DNA of 9,478 nucleotides from JBFHNV01 sp041593595 (lineage in GTDB: Bacteria; Pseudomonadota; Gammaproteobacteria; HK1), in contig JBFHNV010000236.1 of the NCBI GenBank assembly GCA_041593595.1, positions 1 to 9,478 on the forward strand, written 5' to 3'. A program made the position numbers and the translations under genes. The notes beneath the pieces are model-generated. The model ran no database searches and had not been told where the DNA came from. It saw nothing but the letters and a program-made list of their open reading frames with translations. This document shows, piece by piece, positions 1-6,290 of the stretch (its first letter is position 1; every line of letters starts with the position of its first letter).

Positions 1-8
1 GCCCGGCT

Positions 9-41
9 GGAAATCAAGCGACTGCGTCCCTCTTGATTTCT
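9..41 (+). repeat. REP-like hairpin repeat, copy 1
   Basis: A 33-bp imperfect palindrome whose arms GAAATCAAG and CTTGATTTC flank a short core (CGACTGCGTCCCT). It matches the element at 2878-2910 at 30 of 33 positions, and the first 22 bases are identical. It abuts the stop codon of the MBL-fold gene on the minus strand, sharing one base with it. Small palindromes with AAATCAA-type arms and a GGGAC-type core resemble the dispersed elements mobilised by REP-associated tyrosine transposases (RAYTs). That assignment comes from memory of the pattern, and no such transposase is in the window. It could also act as a weak transcript-end hairpin for the gene next to it. Confidence 0.7.
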
Positions 42-1084
42 CAGGCTGCCCAGTCGAAGGGGGCGGCTTGCTGGTAGCGCAGCGCGCCGTCGGAGCCCAG
101 GGTCTCGGTGAGGGCGCCACGCGCGGTGAGATAGTTCAGGTGAGCGCGGCTCTCGCCGGTGGCGAGCATCAGAGTGCCGCCGTCGATCTCGCGACGGAAC
201 AGCGCCGGAAACACGTCCACCACCCGGTGCGGCTCGGCGCACAGGGCGTGCAGCCGAGCGAGGCCATCCCGGTGCCCCTGCACCAGCGCGTCCAGACGCG
301 CGTGCAGGCCGGCGAAGGGCTCGTTGTGTGACGGCAGCACCAGCACGTCATCGGCCACCCGCTCGCGCACCTCGCGGCACGCCTCCAGGAACTCGGCCAG
401 GGGATCCGCCAGGGGCTCGGTGGGGAACACGCTCACGTTGGAGCTGATGCGCGGCAGCACCTGGTCGCCCGAGATGAGGACCCGCTTCTCCGCGCAGTAC
501 AGGCAGGCGTGCTCCGGCGAGTGACCGCGGCCGACCACCACCTCCCACGTGGCGTCACCGATCTCGAGGCGCTCGCCGTCACGAATGCGGCGGTAGCCCG
601 CCGGCAGGCGCTCGATCATGGCGCCGAAGCGTCCGAAGCGCTGGACGTAGAGATCGAGCTGGCGCTCGTTGAAGCCGCAGCGGCGGTAGAAGCGCAGAGC
701 GTCCTCCGGCACGTCCGCGGGGCCGTCCACCGCCAGCACCTTGCAGGAGAGGAACTCGGTGCGGGTCATCCACAGGGCGACCCCGCAGTGGCGGGTCAGC
801 CAGCCCGCCTGGCCCACGTGGTCCGGGTGCATGTGGGTGGCGATGACGCGGGTGACCGGATCGCCGCCGCAGAACTCCTCCAGCACGCGCTGCCAATGGG
901 CCAGGGTCTCCGGGCCGCGGATCCCGGTGTCCACCAGGGCCCAGCCGGCGCCGTCGCGCAGCAGCCACAGGTTGATGTGGTCCAGGGAGAAGGGCAGCGG
1001 CATGCGCAGCCAGTACACCCCGTCGGCCACCTCCAGGGGCATGCCCTGGGCCGGGACTTCGGCAAACGGATAGTGCAGGTCCAT
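41..1084 (-). CDS. MBL-fold metallo-hydrolase (glyoxalase II-like) with C-terminal winged-helix-type domain
   Basis: A 347-residue metallo-beta-lactamase-fold hydrolase, probably cytoplasmic because no signal peptide is visible. Metal ligands are in the family order: H84-x-H86-x-D88-H89 (HMHPDH), H188 in GRGHSPEH, D207 in SGDQ and H253 in PSHNEP. The last ~90 residues (about 260-347) look like the helical/winged-helix tail of LACTB2-like hydrolases, with a conserved-looking ESRAHLNYL segment. The chosen start gives MDLHYPF and has GGAGG four bases upstream. An in-frame start 33 codons further upstream would add sequence with no family character. The gene is divergent from the RidA gene across 113 bp. 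The natural substrate cannot be read from sequence; members hydrolyse thioesters, lactones or phosphoesters. Family certain, specificity unknown. Confidence 0.9.
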   Translation of the reverse strand: MDLHYPFAEVPAQGMPLEVADGVYWLRMPLPFSLDHINLWLLRDGAGWALVDTGIRGPETLAHWQRVLEEFCGGDPVTRVIATHMHPDHVGQAGWLTRHCGVALWMTRTEFLSCKVLAVDGPADVPEDALRFYRRCGFNERQLDLYVQRFGRFGAMIERLPAGYRRIRDGERLEIGDATWEVVVGRGHSPEHACLYCAEKRVLISGDQVLPRISSNVSVFPTEPLADPLAEFLEACREVRERVADDVLVLPSHNEPFAGLHARLDALVQGHRDGLARLHALCAEPHRVVDVFPALFRREIDGGTLMLATGESRAHLNYLTARGALTETLGSDGALRYQQAAPFDWAA

Positions 1085-1088
1085 TGCG

Positions 1089-1093
1089 CCTCC
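1089..1093 (-). promoter_or_regulatory. ribosome binding site of the MBL-fold gene
   Basis: GGAGG on the minus strand, four bases before the ATG at 1084. It decides between this start and an in-frame ATG 99 bases upstream. Confidence 0.65.
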
Positions 1094-1184
1094 GGGGTCG
1101 GATGAGCCTTGCATTGTGCACCACCCGGCGAGGCCTGCACGGCGGGTGCGATCCGGGGCATCATCCACCGCAGGCACCGGCACC

Positions 1185-1190
1185 GGGAGG
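1185..1190 (+). promoter_or_regulatory. ribosome binding site of the RidA-family gene
   Basis: GGGAGG seven bases before the ATG at 1198. It is the best-placed Shine-Dalgarno in the divergent gap and fixes the RidA start. Confidence 0.75.
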
Positions 1191-1197
1191 ATCGGAC

Positions 1198-1551
1198 ATG
1201 GCGGCGGACCCCATCGAGCGCTTCAGCGGCGACGCCCGCGGCCGCAGCCGCGCCAGCGCGTGGCGGGACCTGGTGTTCACCGTGGCCACCGCGCCCGGCG
1301 CGTCGCTGGCCGAGCAGACCCGCCACGTCCTCGCCGCCATCGACCGCAACCTGGCCGACGCGGGCAGCGATCGCACCCGCCTGCTGTCGGCGACGGTCTA
1401 TCTCACGGACATCGCCGGCAAGGCGGAGATGGACGCGGTGTGGTGCGAGTGGATCGGCGAGGCGTCCAACTGGCCCCAGCGCGCCTGCGTGCAGGCGGCC
1501 CTGGCGCCGGGGACGCTGGTGGAGATCACCGTGATCGCCGCCCGGGATTGA
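1198..1551 (+). CDS. RidA/YjgF/UK114-family protein
   Basis: A 117-residue protein of the Rid superfamily. Canonical members form trimers and hydrolyse reactive enamine/imine intermediates released by PLP enzymes. The C-terminal signature is present: NWPQRACVQAAL carries R95, equivalent to the carboxylate-binding arginine of RidA, and VEITVIAA carries E109, equivalent to the conserved glutamate. The segment SATVYLTDIAG (64-74) is also typical. The N-terminus is atypical: the usual GPYSQ segment with its catalytic-site tyrosine is replaced by GRSRASAW, and the usual SGQ turn by VATAPG. This suggests a divergent Rid subgroup rather than housekeeping RidA. It is convergent with the pyrophosphatase-like gene, with a 57-bp gap. 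Confidence 0.88.
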   Translation: MAADPIERFSGDARGRSRASAWRDLVFTVATAPGASLAEQTRHVLAAIDRNLADAGSDRTRLLSATVYLTDIAGKAEMDAVWCEWIGEASNWPQRACVQAALAPGTLVEITVIAARD

Positions 1552-1608
1552 TCGCCGGTCGCGGACGGCGGGAGGAACGCGGGAGCCGCGGATGTGGAAC
1601 GGCGCGAT

Positions 1609-2094
1609 TCAGAACGGCACGTCCGGCCCGTGCCACCGCGCGTCCCGCGGCCGCGACCGGGCGATGGCCACCGCCGCGTCGCCCCAGCCCTCGCAGCGCG
1701 TGACCCCCGGCCGGCGGCGCCACAGGTTGAGCCCGCGCTTGCACAGGGCATAGACGTGGAAGAACGCGAGTACGCCCAGGCGCTGCCAGCGTCCGGGCGG
1801 TGCCTGGGCGCACACCAGCTTGTCGTCATACAGACCCCGATCCGTGAGGCCCACCGCGCCGAAGGCCCGCAGCCGCACGCGGGTACCCGCGGGCACCCGT
1901 GGCCCCAGCACCAGGGCGTCCAGCAGATCCCCTTCCAGGCCCACCCGGTCCGGCACCGAGCCGTAGTTGAACGGGCAGGGCAGGGGCGAGACGAAGTCCA
2001 CGTGCCCCGTGGACCCCACCTTGAGGAAGCTGCCGCGGGGGATCTCCACCACCACCTCCACCCGCGGCGCCATGTCGTCGCGCCGTGTCGTCAT
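1609..2094 (-). CDS. divergent class I inorganic pyrophosphatase-like protein
   Basis: A 161-residue soluble protein that aligns along most of the class I (Ppa-type) fold, the family that hydrolyses PPi to two phosphates with Mg2+. Recognisable positions are EIPRGSFLK (E17, K25), PFNYGS (Y44), EGDLLDALV (E54, D56, D59, where E. coli has D65, D67, D70), TDRGLYDDKLV (D85, D90, K92, equivalent to D97, D102, K104) and FFHVYAL (Y115, equivalent to Y141). Differences from the canonical site are Glu for the first Asp of the DGDPVD loop, no clear equivalent of Arg43, and Ala after the final Tyr where Lys is usual. The start is uncertain: ATG at 2094 (MTTRRDD) or 2073 (MAPRVEV), both without a convincing Shine-Dalgarno. 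The open frame continues upstream and includes CPVCSGP. Fold assignment is good; PPase activity is inferred. Confidence 0.75.
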   Translation of the reverse strand: MTTRRDDMAPRVEVVVEIPRGSFLKVGSTGHVDFVSPLPCPFNYGSVPDRVGLEGDLLDALVLGPRVPAGTRVRLRAFGAVGLTDRGLYDDKLVCAQAPPGRWQRLGVLAFFHVYALCKRGLNLWRRRPGVTRCEGWGDAAVAIARSRPRDARWHGPDVPF

Positions 2095-2220
2095 CGTCAC
2101 CGGTCCGCTGCACACGGGGCATTGTTCCACGCCGGGACGGCCCCAGGAACCCGCGTCACTTTCCGCCACCGCGCCGCAGGCGTAGACACCGATGCGCCCT
2201 CGCGCTTTCGTGACTCCGCC

Positions 2221-2226
2221 GGGAGG
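2221..2226 (+). promoter_or_regulatory. ribosome binding site of the glutamine amidotransferase remnant
   Basis: GGGAGG five bases before the ATG at 2232. An intact initiation site shows that the stub was a real gene start and may still be translated. Confidence 0.6.
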
Positions 2227-2231
2227 CTGCC

Positions 2232-2420
2232 ATGTGTCGCTGCACGTTCTACCCGGGTCCCCGCATCCGCCTGGGCGCCCTGCTGCTCGCGCCCGTCCAC
2301 TCGCAGATCCGCCACGGCACCCTCGCCCGCGAGCGCGACGAGCCGCTGAACGGCGATGGCTCCGGCGTCGAATCATGGGGGTCAATCCAGCCTGAACAAC
2401 GAACAATCAAGTCGGTGTGA
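2232..2420 (+). pseudogene. 5' remnant of a class II glutamine amidotransferase (YafJ/EgtC-like)
   Basis: The first 46 codons match the N-terminus of COG0121-type class II glutamine amidotransferases: MCR with the nucleophilic Cys2, Y7, GP, a PxHS segment (21-24), ARE (32-34) and NGDGSGV (40-46), where the family has NGDGFGVGWY. Similarity stops at about base 2369. The frame then reads 16 unrelated residues to a TGA at 2418-2420, so the stub is 62 codons long instead of the family's roughly 250-270. No remainder of the domain follows, because the DUF2817 remnant begins 27 bases later. An intact member would use Cys2 to release ammonia from glutamine. The truncated form cannot fold as the domain. 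Recognition rests on motif memory over a short length. Confidence 0.65.
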
Positions 2421-2447
2421 ACTCCTTGGAATTCGGCAGGTGATGCG

Positions 2448-2881
2448 TTGATCAGCGTCCTGGATTCCGTGGATCGGAGCTTCGCGGCCACCTACGACGA
2501 GGCGAGGGATAGGTTTCTCGCCGCCTGCGAAGGGCACGGGGTGACGCTGCGGGCCTGCGACAATCCGAATCAGGGGCCCGGGAGGGAGGCGCTGACCACC
2601 GACGTGGTCTGGTTCGGGCCGCAGCACGCCCGCGGCGTGTTCATGACGATCTCGGGCACCCACGGGGCCGAGGGCTTCCGTGGATCCGGCTGCCAGGTGC
2701 ACTGGCTGCTGGACGGCGGCCCCGGGCGGTTGCCCCATGGCATCGCCGCTCTGCTGGTGCACGCCATCAACCCCACGGCTTCGCGTGGCTACGCCGCGTC
2801 ATCGAGGAGGGCTGCGACCTCAACCGCCACTTCGTGGGGTTCGACCGGCCGCTGCCGGAGAACCCGGGCCACGACGTGGAA
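2448..2881 (+). pseudogene. frameshifted and 3'-truncated DUF2817 (M14-like zinc peptidase) gene
   Basis: TTG start preceded by AGGTGA. The first 109 codons match DUF2817 proteins: a SFAATYDEARDRFL opening, then SGTHGAEGFRGSGCQ with zinc-site candidates H72 and E75, then LLVHAINP. At base 2775 the frame breaks. One base inserted after AACCCC would restore NPYGFAWLRR, and the displaced frame continues with the expected GFAWLRRVIEEGCDLNRHFVGFDRPLPE. Homology ends at the first bases of the hairpin repeat (2878-2910). The repeat supplies a TGA in the restored frame at 2903-2905, and the unshifted frame ends at 2925-2927. About 145 residues remain of a family usually over 330 long. A function is not expected. 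Confidence 0.82.
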
Positions 2882-2910
2882 ATCAAGCGACTGCGTCCCC
2901 TTTGATTTCC
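2878..2910 (+). repeat. REP-like hairpin repeat, copy 2
   Basis: A 33-bp element with perfect 9-bp arms GGAAATCAA and TTGATTTCC, in direct orientation with the copy at 9-41 and differing from it at three positions. It sits exactly where DUF2817 homology stops. The sequence beyond it (2911-2988) does not resume that gene in any frame I read, so this is a rearrangement breakpoint rather than a clean insertion. RAYT/REP affiliation is inferred. Confidence 0.75.
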
Positions 2911-2923
2911 GCTGGGGATGCCG

Positions 2924-2935
2924 GTGACCGGTCAC
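2924..2935. repeat. 12-bp perfect palindrome GTGACCGGTCAC
   Basis: An uninterrupted, self-complementary 12-mer in the 78-bp spacer between the hairpin repeat and the 3' end of the tail-specific protease gene. It could bind a dimeric regulator or simply be chance in GC-rich DNA. It is not next to any intact gene start. Confidence 0.3.
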
Positions 2936-2988
2936 GAATGCCGCTCCCCGGAGGCTCGTGCAGCCCTCCCGATGGAGCAGCCGGAGTC

Positions 2989-5247
2989 TCAGTTGGCCCG
3001 TGCCCCGGGCACCGCATGGACCTGGGTCCTTCCCGATGCGGGTACCGCGTCGAGGTCCATCAGGGACACGTAGTCGGAGAGGATCCTCTGCGCTTCGCGC
3101 AGAATGACGTCGTGTCGCGGGGATGGGTCAGTCATGTCACCCGGTCCCGTGTCGTCTGCCGGCTCCCGCGCGACGTCACGGCCTGCCTCCGCGGTCGCCC
3201 CGCGCTCGAGCGGCGGCGGCAGCCCGGCGCGCGTCGCGTCCTGCACCGAGATCGCGTACGTGACGGGCGTGAGCGAGTCTGCCGTCCTCAGCAGCGTCTC
3301 GTGTGCCTTCCTGCGCGCCTCGAGATCCGCGATCTCCTGCCGCCGCTGCGCCTCGTTGAGCGACACGGCATTCGTCTGAAGCCTGCGCGCGAGCCTCGCG
3401 ATCTCGTCGCGCAGATAGGCAAACTCCCCGGCGCCCGCAACCCGCCGGGCAGACTGCTCGCGCAGCCGGTCGAGGTACGGTCCCGTCGCCGAGAGACGAT
3501 CGAAGCGGGCAGCGGGGATCGTGTCCCACGGCAGCGGGTTGTCCAGGGCAGACTCGCCGATCTCGTTTCCGGCGCTGAGCGAAGGCAGGACGATGTCCGG
3601 TGCCACGCCCCGGAGCTGCGTCGACGCTCCGCTGGGGCGGTAGAACTTGCGTATGGTCACCGTGAGCGCGCCCGGTTCACGGGAAAACGGCAGGCCGCTG
3701 CGCTCCATCAACGGCGCGAGCGGCACGACGCTCTGCACCGTCCCTTTTCCGAACGTCGACGGATCACCGACGACGATGGCCCGGCCGTAGTCCTGCAACG
3801 CGCCGGCAACGATCTCCGAGGCCGACGCGCTGAACCGGCTCGTCAACACGATCAGCGGGCCGTCATAGAGCACCGAAGGGTCCGGATCCGTCCCCACTTC
3901 GATGTCGCCGTCGGGGCCGCGCGTCTGCACCACCGGACCGTCGATGAACAGTCCGGTGACGTCGATGGCCTCCTCGAGCGACCCGCCGCCGTTGAACCGC
4001 AGGTCCAGGATCAGCCCCCGGACGTTCTCGGCCTTCAGCTTGCGCAGCAACACCGCCACGTCTGCCGCCGCGCTGGTCCGGCCTGCCGCGGGCCGCCTCG
4101 CGCGGCCACGTTCGTCGCCGAGATCGGAGTAGAAGGACGGCAGCTCGATGATGCCGAGCCGGCGCGTCGTGCCCTGCCCGTCGGGCACATCGACGATCCT
4201 CGCCTTGGCGCGGCGATCCTGGAGCTTGATCTCGTCGCGCACCAGCGTGACCGTCTTGCGCACGGCGTCGTCTCCGACGCTGGCGGGTACGACGGTCAGG
4301 ATGACGGTGGATCCCTTCGGCCCCCGGATGAGGTCCACGGTACGCGCGAGCGGCAGGTCGACGACGTCCACCGGCTCCTCGCCATCCTGCGCGACGGCCA
4401 CGATGTAATCGCCCGGGCTGAGCGCGCCACTGCGAGCGGCCGGACCGCCGGGCAGGAGATCCACGATCTTGCAACGACCGTCCTCCGACTGGAGCCGCGC
4501 TCCGATTCCGACGAGCGACAGGTTCATCGTGATGGCGAACTCCTCCATCTGCTCGCGTCCGAGGTAGTCCGAGTGGGGGTCGTAGACCTGGGCCAGGGCG
4601 CTCAGGTAGATCTCCAGGACCGCGTCCCGGCTGTAGCCGCGCATGGCCTGCAACAGCCGGTCGGCACGCCGCGTCAGGATGTCCGCGATTCGTTGCGGTG
4701 ACTTGTCGTCGAGCTTCTCCCGGAGGTATTCGAAGCGTAGCCGTTTCCGCCACAGCACGCGGGCGGCCGCCGCATCCGACGGACGGGCAGCATTCTTGCG
4801 ATCGAGGGGATAGACGTCGTTCCCCGTGAAGTCGAACGTCTCGCGTTGCAGTGCGCTGGTGACGAATGCCGTGCGCTGTTCGAGCCGCTCCAGATAGCGG
4901 GCGAATATCGCGTGCGCGAGGCGCGTATCTCCGCTGCGGCGCGTGTCCCGGGCGAGCGCCGTGGCATCGGCGGCGAACTCCGCGACATCGGACTGCAGGA
5001 ACAGCGAACGTTCGCCGTCGAGGGCCTCGAGGTAGCGCTCGAGGAACGCGCCGGCCAGCTTGTCGTCGAGCGGGTGGTGCGCGAACTGGGAACGCGCGAG
5101 GAGACTCGCGGTCAACCGCGTGATGCTGGCTTCGGTGACGTCCTCGCCCGACTGTGCGCCGGCTGCAACGGCCGGACCGGCCGCGACCAGGGCCAGTGGC
5201 AGGATCAGCGCGGTCAGGATCGGGGTGAACCGGGTTCTGCGTTTCAT
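2989..5247 (-). CDS. prc: carboxy-terminal processing (tail-specific) protease, S41A family
   Basis: A 752-residue periplasmic serine protease that degrades or trims proteins through their C-termini. Layout: signal peptide (residues 1 to about 29, KRR then a hydrophobic core, cleavage near AVAAG); helical N-terminal domain to about 235; PDZ domain about 240-325 (SLVGIGARL, GGPAARSGALSPGDYIVAV); protease core about 360-555 with LILDLRFNGGG (412-422), RFSASASE and FGKG; helical C-terminal region of the Prc/DUF3340 type to the end. By alignment with known S41 enzymes the catalytic dyad is Ser475 and Lys501, with Asp486 between. Their spacing is one residue longer than usual because of an extra Ser in GDPSTFGKG. 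It is longer than the E. coli enzyme (682 residues). No strong Shine-Dalgarno precedes the ATG at 5247, but the signal peptide supports this start. It is divergent from the rhomboid gene. Confidence 0.97.
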   Translation of the reverse strand: MKRRTRFTPILTALILPLALVAAGPAVAAGAQSGEDVTEASITRLTASLLARSQFAHHPLDDKLAGAFLERYLEALDGERSLFLQSDVAEFAADATALARDTRRSGDTRLAHAIFARYLERLEQRTAFVTSALQRETFDFTGNDVYPLDRKNAARPSDAAAARVLWRKRLRFEYLREKLDDKSPQRIADILTRRADRLLQAMRGYSRDAVLEIYLSALAQVYDPHSDYLGREQMEEFAITMNLSLVGIGARLQSEDGRCKIVDLLPGGPAARSGALSPGDYIVAVAQDGEEPVDVVDLPLARTVDLIRGPKGSTVILTVVPASVGDDAVRKTVTLVRDEIKLQDRRAKARIVDVPDGQGTTRRLGIIELPSFYSDLGDERGRARRPAAGRTSAAADVAVLLRKLKAENVRGLILDLRFNGGGSLEEAIDVTGLFIDGPVVQTRGPDGDIEVGTDPDPSVLYDGPLIVLTSRFSASASEIVAGALQDYGRAIVVGDPSTFGKGTVQSVVPLAPLMERSGLPFSREPGALTVTIRKFYRPSGASTQLRGVAPDIVLPSLSAGNEIGESALDNPLPWDTIPAARFDRLSATGPYLDRLREQSARRVAGAGEFAYLRDEIARLARRLQTNAVSLNEAQRRQEIADLEARRKAHETLLRTADSLTPVTYAISVQDATRAGLPPPLERGATAEAGRDVAREPADDTGPGDMTDPSPRHDVILREAQRILSDYVSLMDLDAVPASGRTQVHAVPGARAN

Positions 5248-5561
5248 GTCGGGTCCGGTGTGGTGTGCGGGTCCTGGCGGCAGTGCGTGGCGGCACCGGG
5301 ACGCCGCGTGGATCGCTCTCCCCAGGGCGCGCCGGAGGCCGCTTGCCTCACTGCGAGCATGTTACGCCACGTCCGGGCGCCGGGTGACGGACCGCGGCCT
5401 GTGGGCACCGACACGGGGGGGGTACGGTACCTTCACGCCCGCAGGTACGGCGCCCAGTAGCATTCCGACGCGTGTGGAGCGGCTCCGCGCAGACCGCGCG
5501 GCGTCAACGGGATCCGCCCGGCCGCAGCGCACGTGCCGCCGCGCTCCAGGAGCTGCCGCTG
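5248..5561. other. 314-bp divergent intergenic region between prc and the rhomboid gene
   Basis: No gene is visible. It must hold the divergent promoters. The only candidate I can point to is TAACAT on the minus strand (5359-5364) as a -10 for prc, without a good -35, so it is not listed separately. A run of eight G (5415-5422) followed by GGTAC repeats (5421-5431, 5444-5448) is the most distinctive local sequence. The 5' flank of the rhomboid start is open in frame back to 5472 but has no family character. Confidence 0.6.
5548..5552 (+). promoter_or_regulatory. ribosome binding site of the rhomboid gene
   Basis: AGGAG nine bases before the ATG at 5562. It supports the start MPSLTQA over an in-frame start 30 codons upstream. 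Confidence 0.65.
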
Positions 5562-6152
5562 ATGCCGTCACTCACCCAGGCACTGATCATCACCAACGTG
5601 GTGGTGTTCCTGATCGAGCAGCAGATGGGCGGCCCCATGTTCCGGTGGTTCGCGCTCTGGTCCCCGGCCAGCGGACTGTTCCTCCCGTGGCAGGTGTTCA
5701 GCTACGCGTTCCTGCACGGGAACCTGGCGCACCTGGCGTTCAACATGTTCGGCCTGTGGATGTTCGGTGCCTCCCTCGAGCGGATCTGGGGTGCCCGGAG
5801 GCTGGCCGCGTTCCTCGCGGTGAGCGTGCTCTGCGCCGCCACGGTGCAGCTGCTCGTGACGACGTTTCTCGGCAGCCACGCGCCAACGGTGGGTGCCTCC
5901 GGCGGGCTGTTCGGGCTGCTGATGGGATTCGCGATGGTGTTTCCGAAGCGCACCATCGTGCTGCTGCTGCCGCCGATCCCCATGCCCGCCTGGCTGTTCG
6001 TCACCCTCTACGGGATGGTCGAGCTGACCCTGGGCGTGACCGGCAGCGCGACCGGCGTGGCCCACTTCGCGCACCTGGGCGGGCTGCTGGGCGGCTGGCT
6101 GACGATGCGCTACTGGCGTGGCCAGCCGCCGTTCCGCCGGGCCCGGCGTTGA
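5562..6152 (+). CDS. rhomboid-family intramembrane serine protease
   Basis: A 196-residue integral membrane protease that cuts transmembrane substrates inside the bilayer. It has the minimal bacterial rhomboid architecture of about six transmembrane segments and little extra sequence. Diagnostic motifs are LHGNLAHLAFNMF (H52, H57, N61), GASGGLFG with catalytic Ser113, and FAHLGGLLGG with catalytic His171. The basic tail RRARR fits a cytoplasmic C-terminus. AGGAG nine bases upstream sets the start. An in-frame extension of 30 residues is Arg/Pro-rich and unlike the family. It is divergent from prc; the gamma-glutamyltransferase gene follows 138 bp downstream with its own possible promoter. The substrate is unknown. 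Confidence 0.95.
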   Translation: MPSLTQALIITNVVVFLIEQQMGGPMFRWFALWSPASGLFLPWQVFSYAFLHGNLAHLAFNMFGLWMFGASLERIWGARRLAAFLAVSVLCAATVQLLVTTFLGSHAPTVGASGGLFGLLMGFAMVFPKRTIVLLLPPIPMPAWLFVTLYGMVELTLGVTGSATGVAHFAHLGGLLGGWLTMRYWRGQPPFRRARR

Positions 6153-6203
6153 GTGGCACGAGGGCGCGGCGGTGAGCGCGGGCAGCTCCACCCGGGGCCT
6201 TTA

Positions 6204-6212
6204 TGGTTAAAT
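6204..6212 (+). promoter_or_regulatory. possible extended -10 promoter for the gamma-glutamyltransferase operon
   Basis: TGGTTAAAT is an isolated A/T-rich patch in GC-rich DNA, with a TGn extension before a TTAAAT -10-like hexamer (4 of 6 consensus bases). No good -35 is present, as is usual for extended -10 promoters. It would start transcription near 6219, about 70 bases before the GTG start at 6291. Confidence 0.35.
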
Positions 6213-6277
6213 CCCGCCGCCCATGGGTGCCGCCCGCGCCGCGGACCACGGATCCACAGCCCTCGCGACCACCATCC

Positions 6278-6281
6278 GGAG
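6278..6281 (+). promoter_or_regulatory. ribosome binding site of the gamma-glutamyltransferase gene
   Basis: GGAG nine bases before GTG 6291. It favours this GTG over the in-frame ATG at 6312, which has no Shine-Dalgarno and would drop the conserved RPVFM segment. Confidence 0.5.
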
Positions 6282-6290
6282 CCACCGCCA

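Noticed and set aside
1113..1118. CACAAT on the minus strand as a -10 for the MBL-fold gene
   Set aside because: It matches 4 of 6 bases and has no plausible -35 at 16-18 bases; this is within chance for a 113-bp gap.
1578..1590. CGCGG-GAG-CCGCG hairpin between the convergent RidA and pyrophosphatase-like genes as a terminator
   Set aside because: The stem is only 5 bp and no T-run follows on either strand.
2402..2412. AACAATCAAGT as a third, decayed copy of the hairpin repeat at the amidotransferase/DUF2817 junction
   Set aside because: Only about seven consecutive bases (AATCAAG) match, with no second arm, which is too little to separate from chance.
2950..2969. Stem-loop GGAGGCT / AGCC(C)TCC downstream of prc as its terminator
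   Set aside because: The stem contains a bulge and no T-run follows on the minus strand, so it is too weak to call.
2680..4701. A 673-codon plus-strand open frame opposite the tail-specific protease gene
   Set aside because: It is antisense to a protein with clear signal peptide, PDZ and catalytic motifs, is rich in Arg/Pro/Ala and has no recognisable domain. Long antisense open frames are expected at this GC content.
3863..5296. A 477-codon minus-strand open frame overlapping the tail-specific protease gene in another frame
   Set aside because: It is a frame shadow with Arg/Pro-rich sequence and no domain; the overlapping frame is the verified gene.
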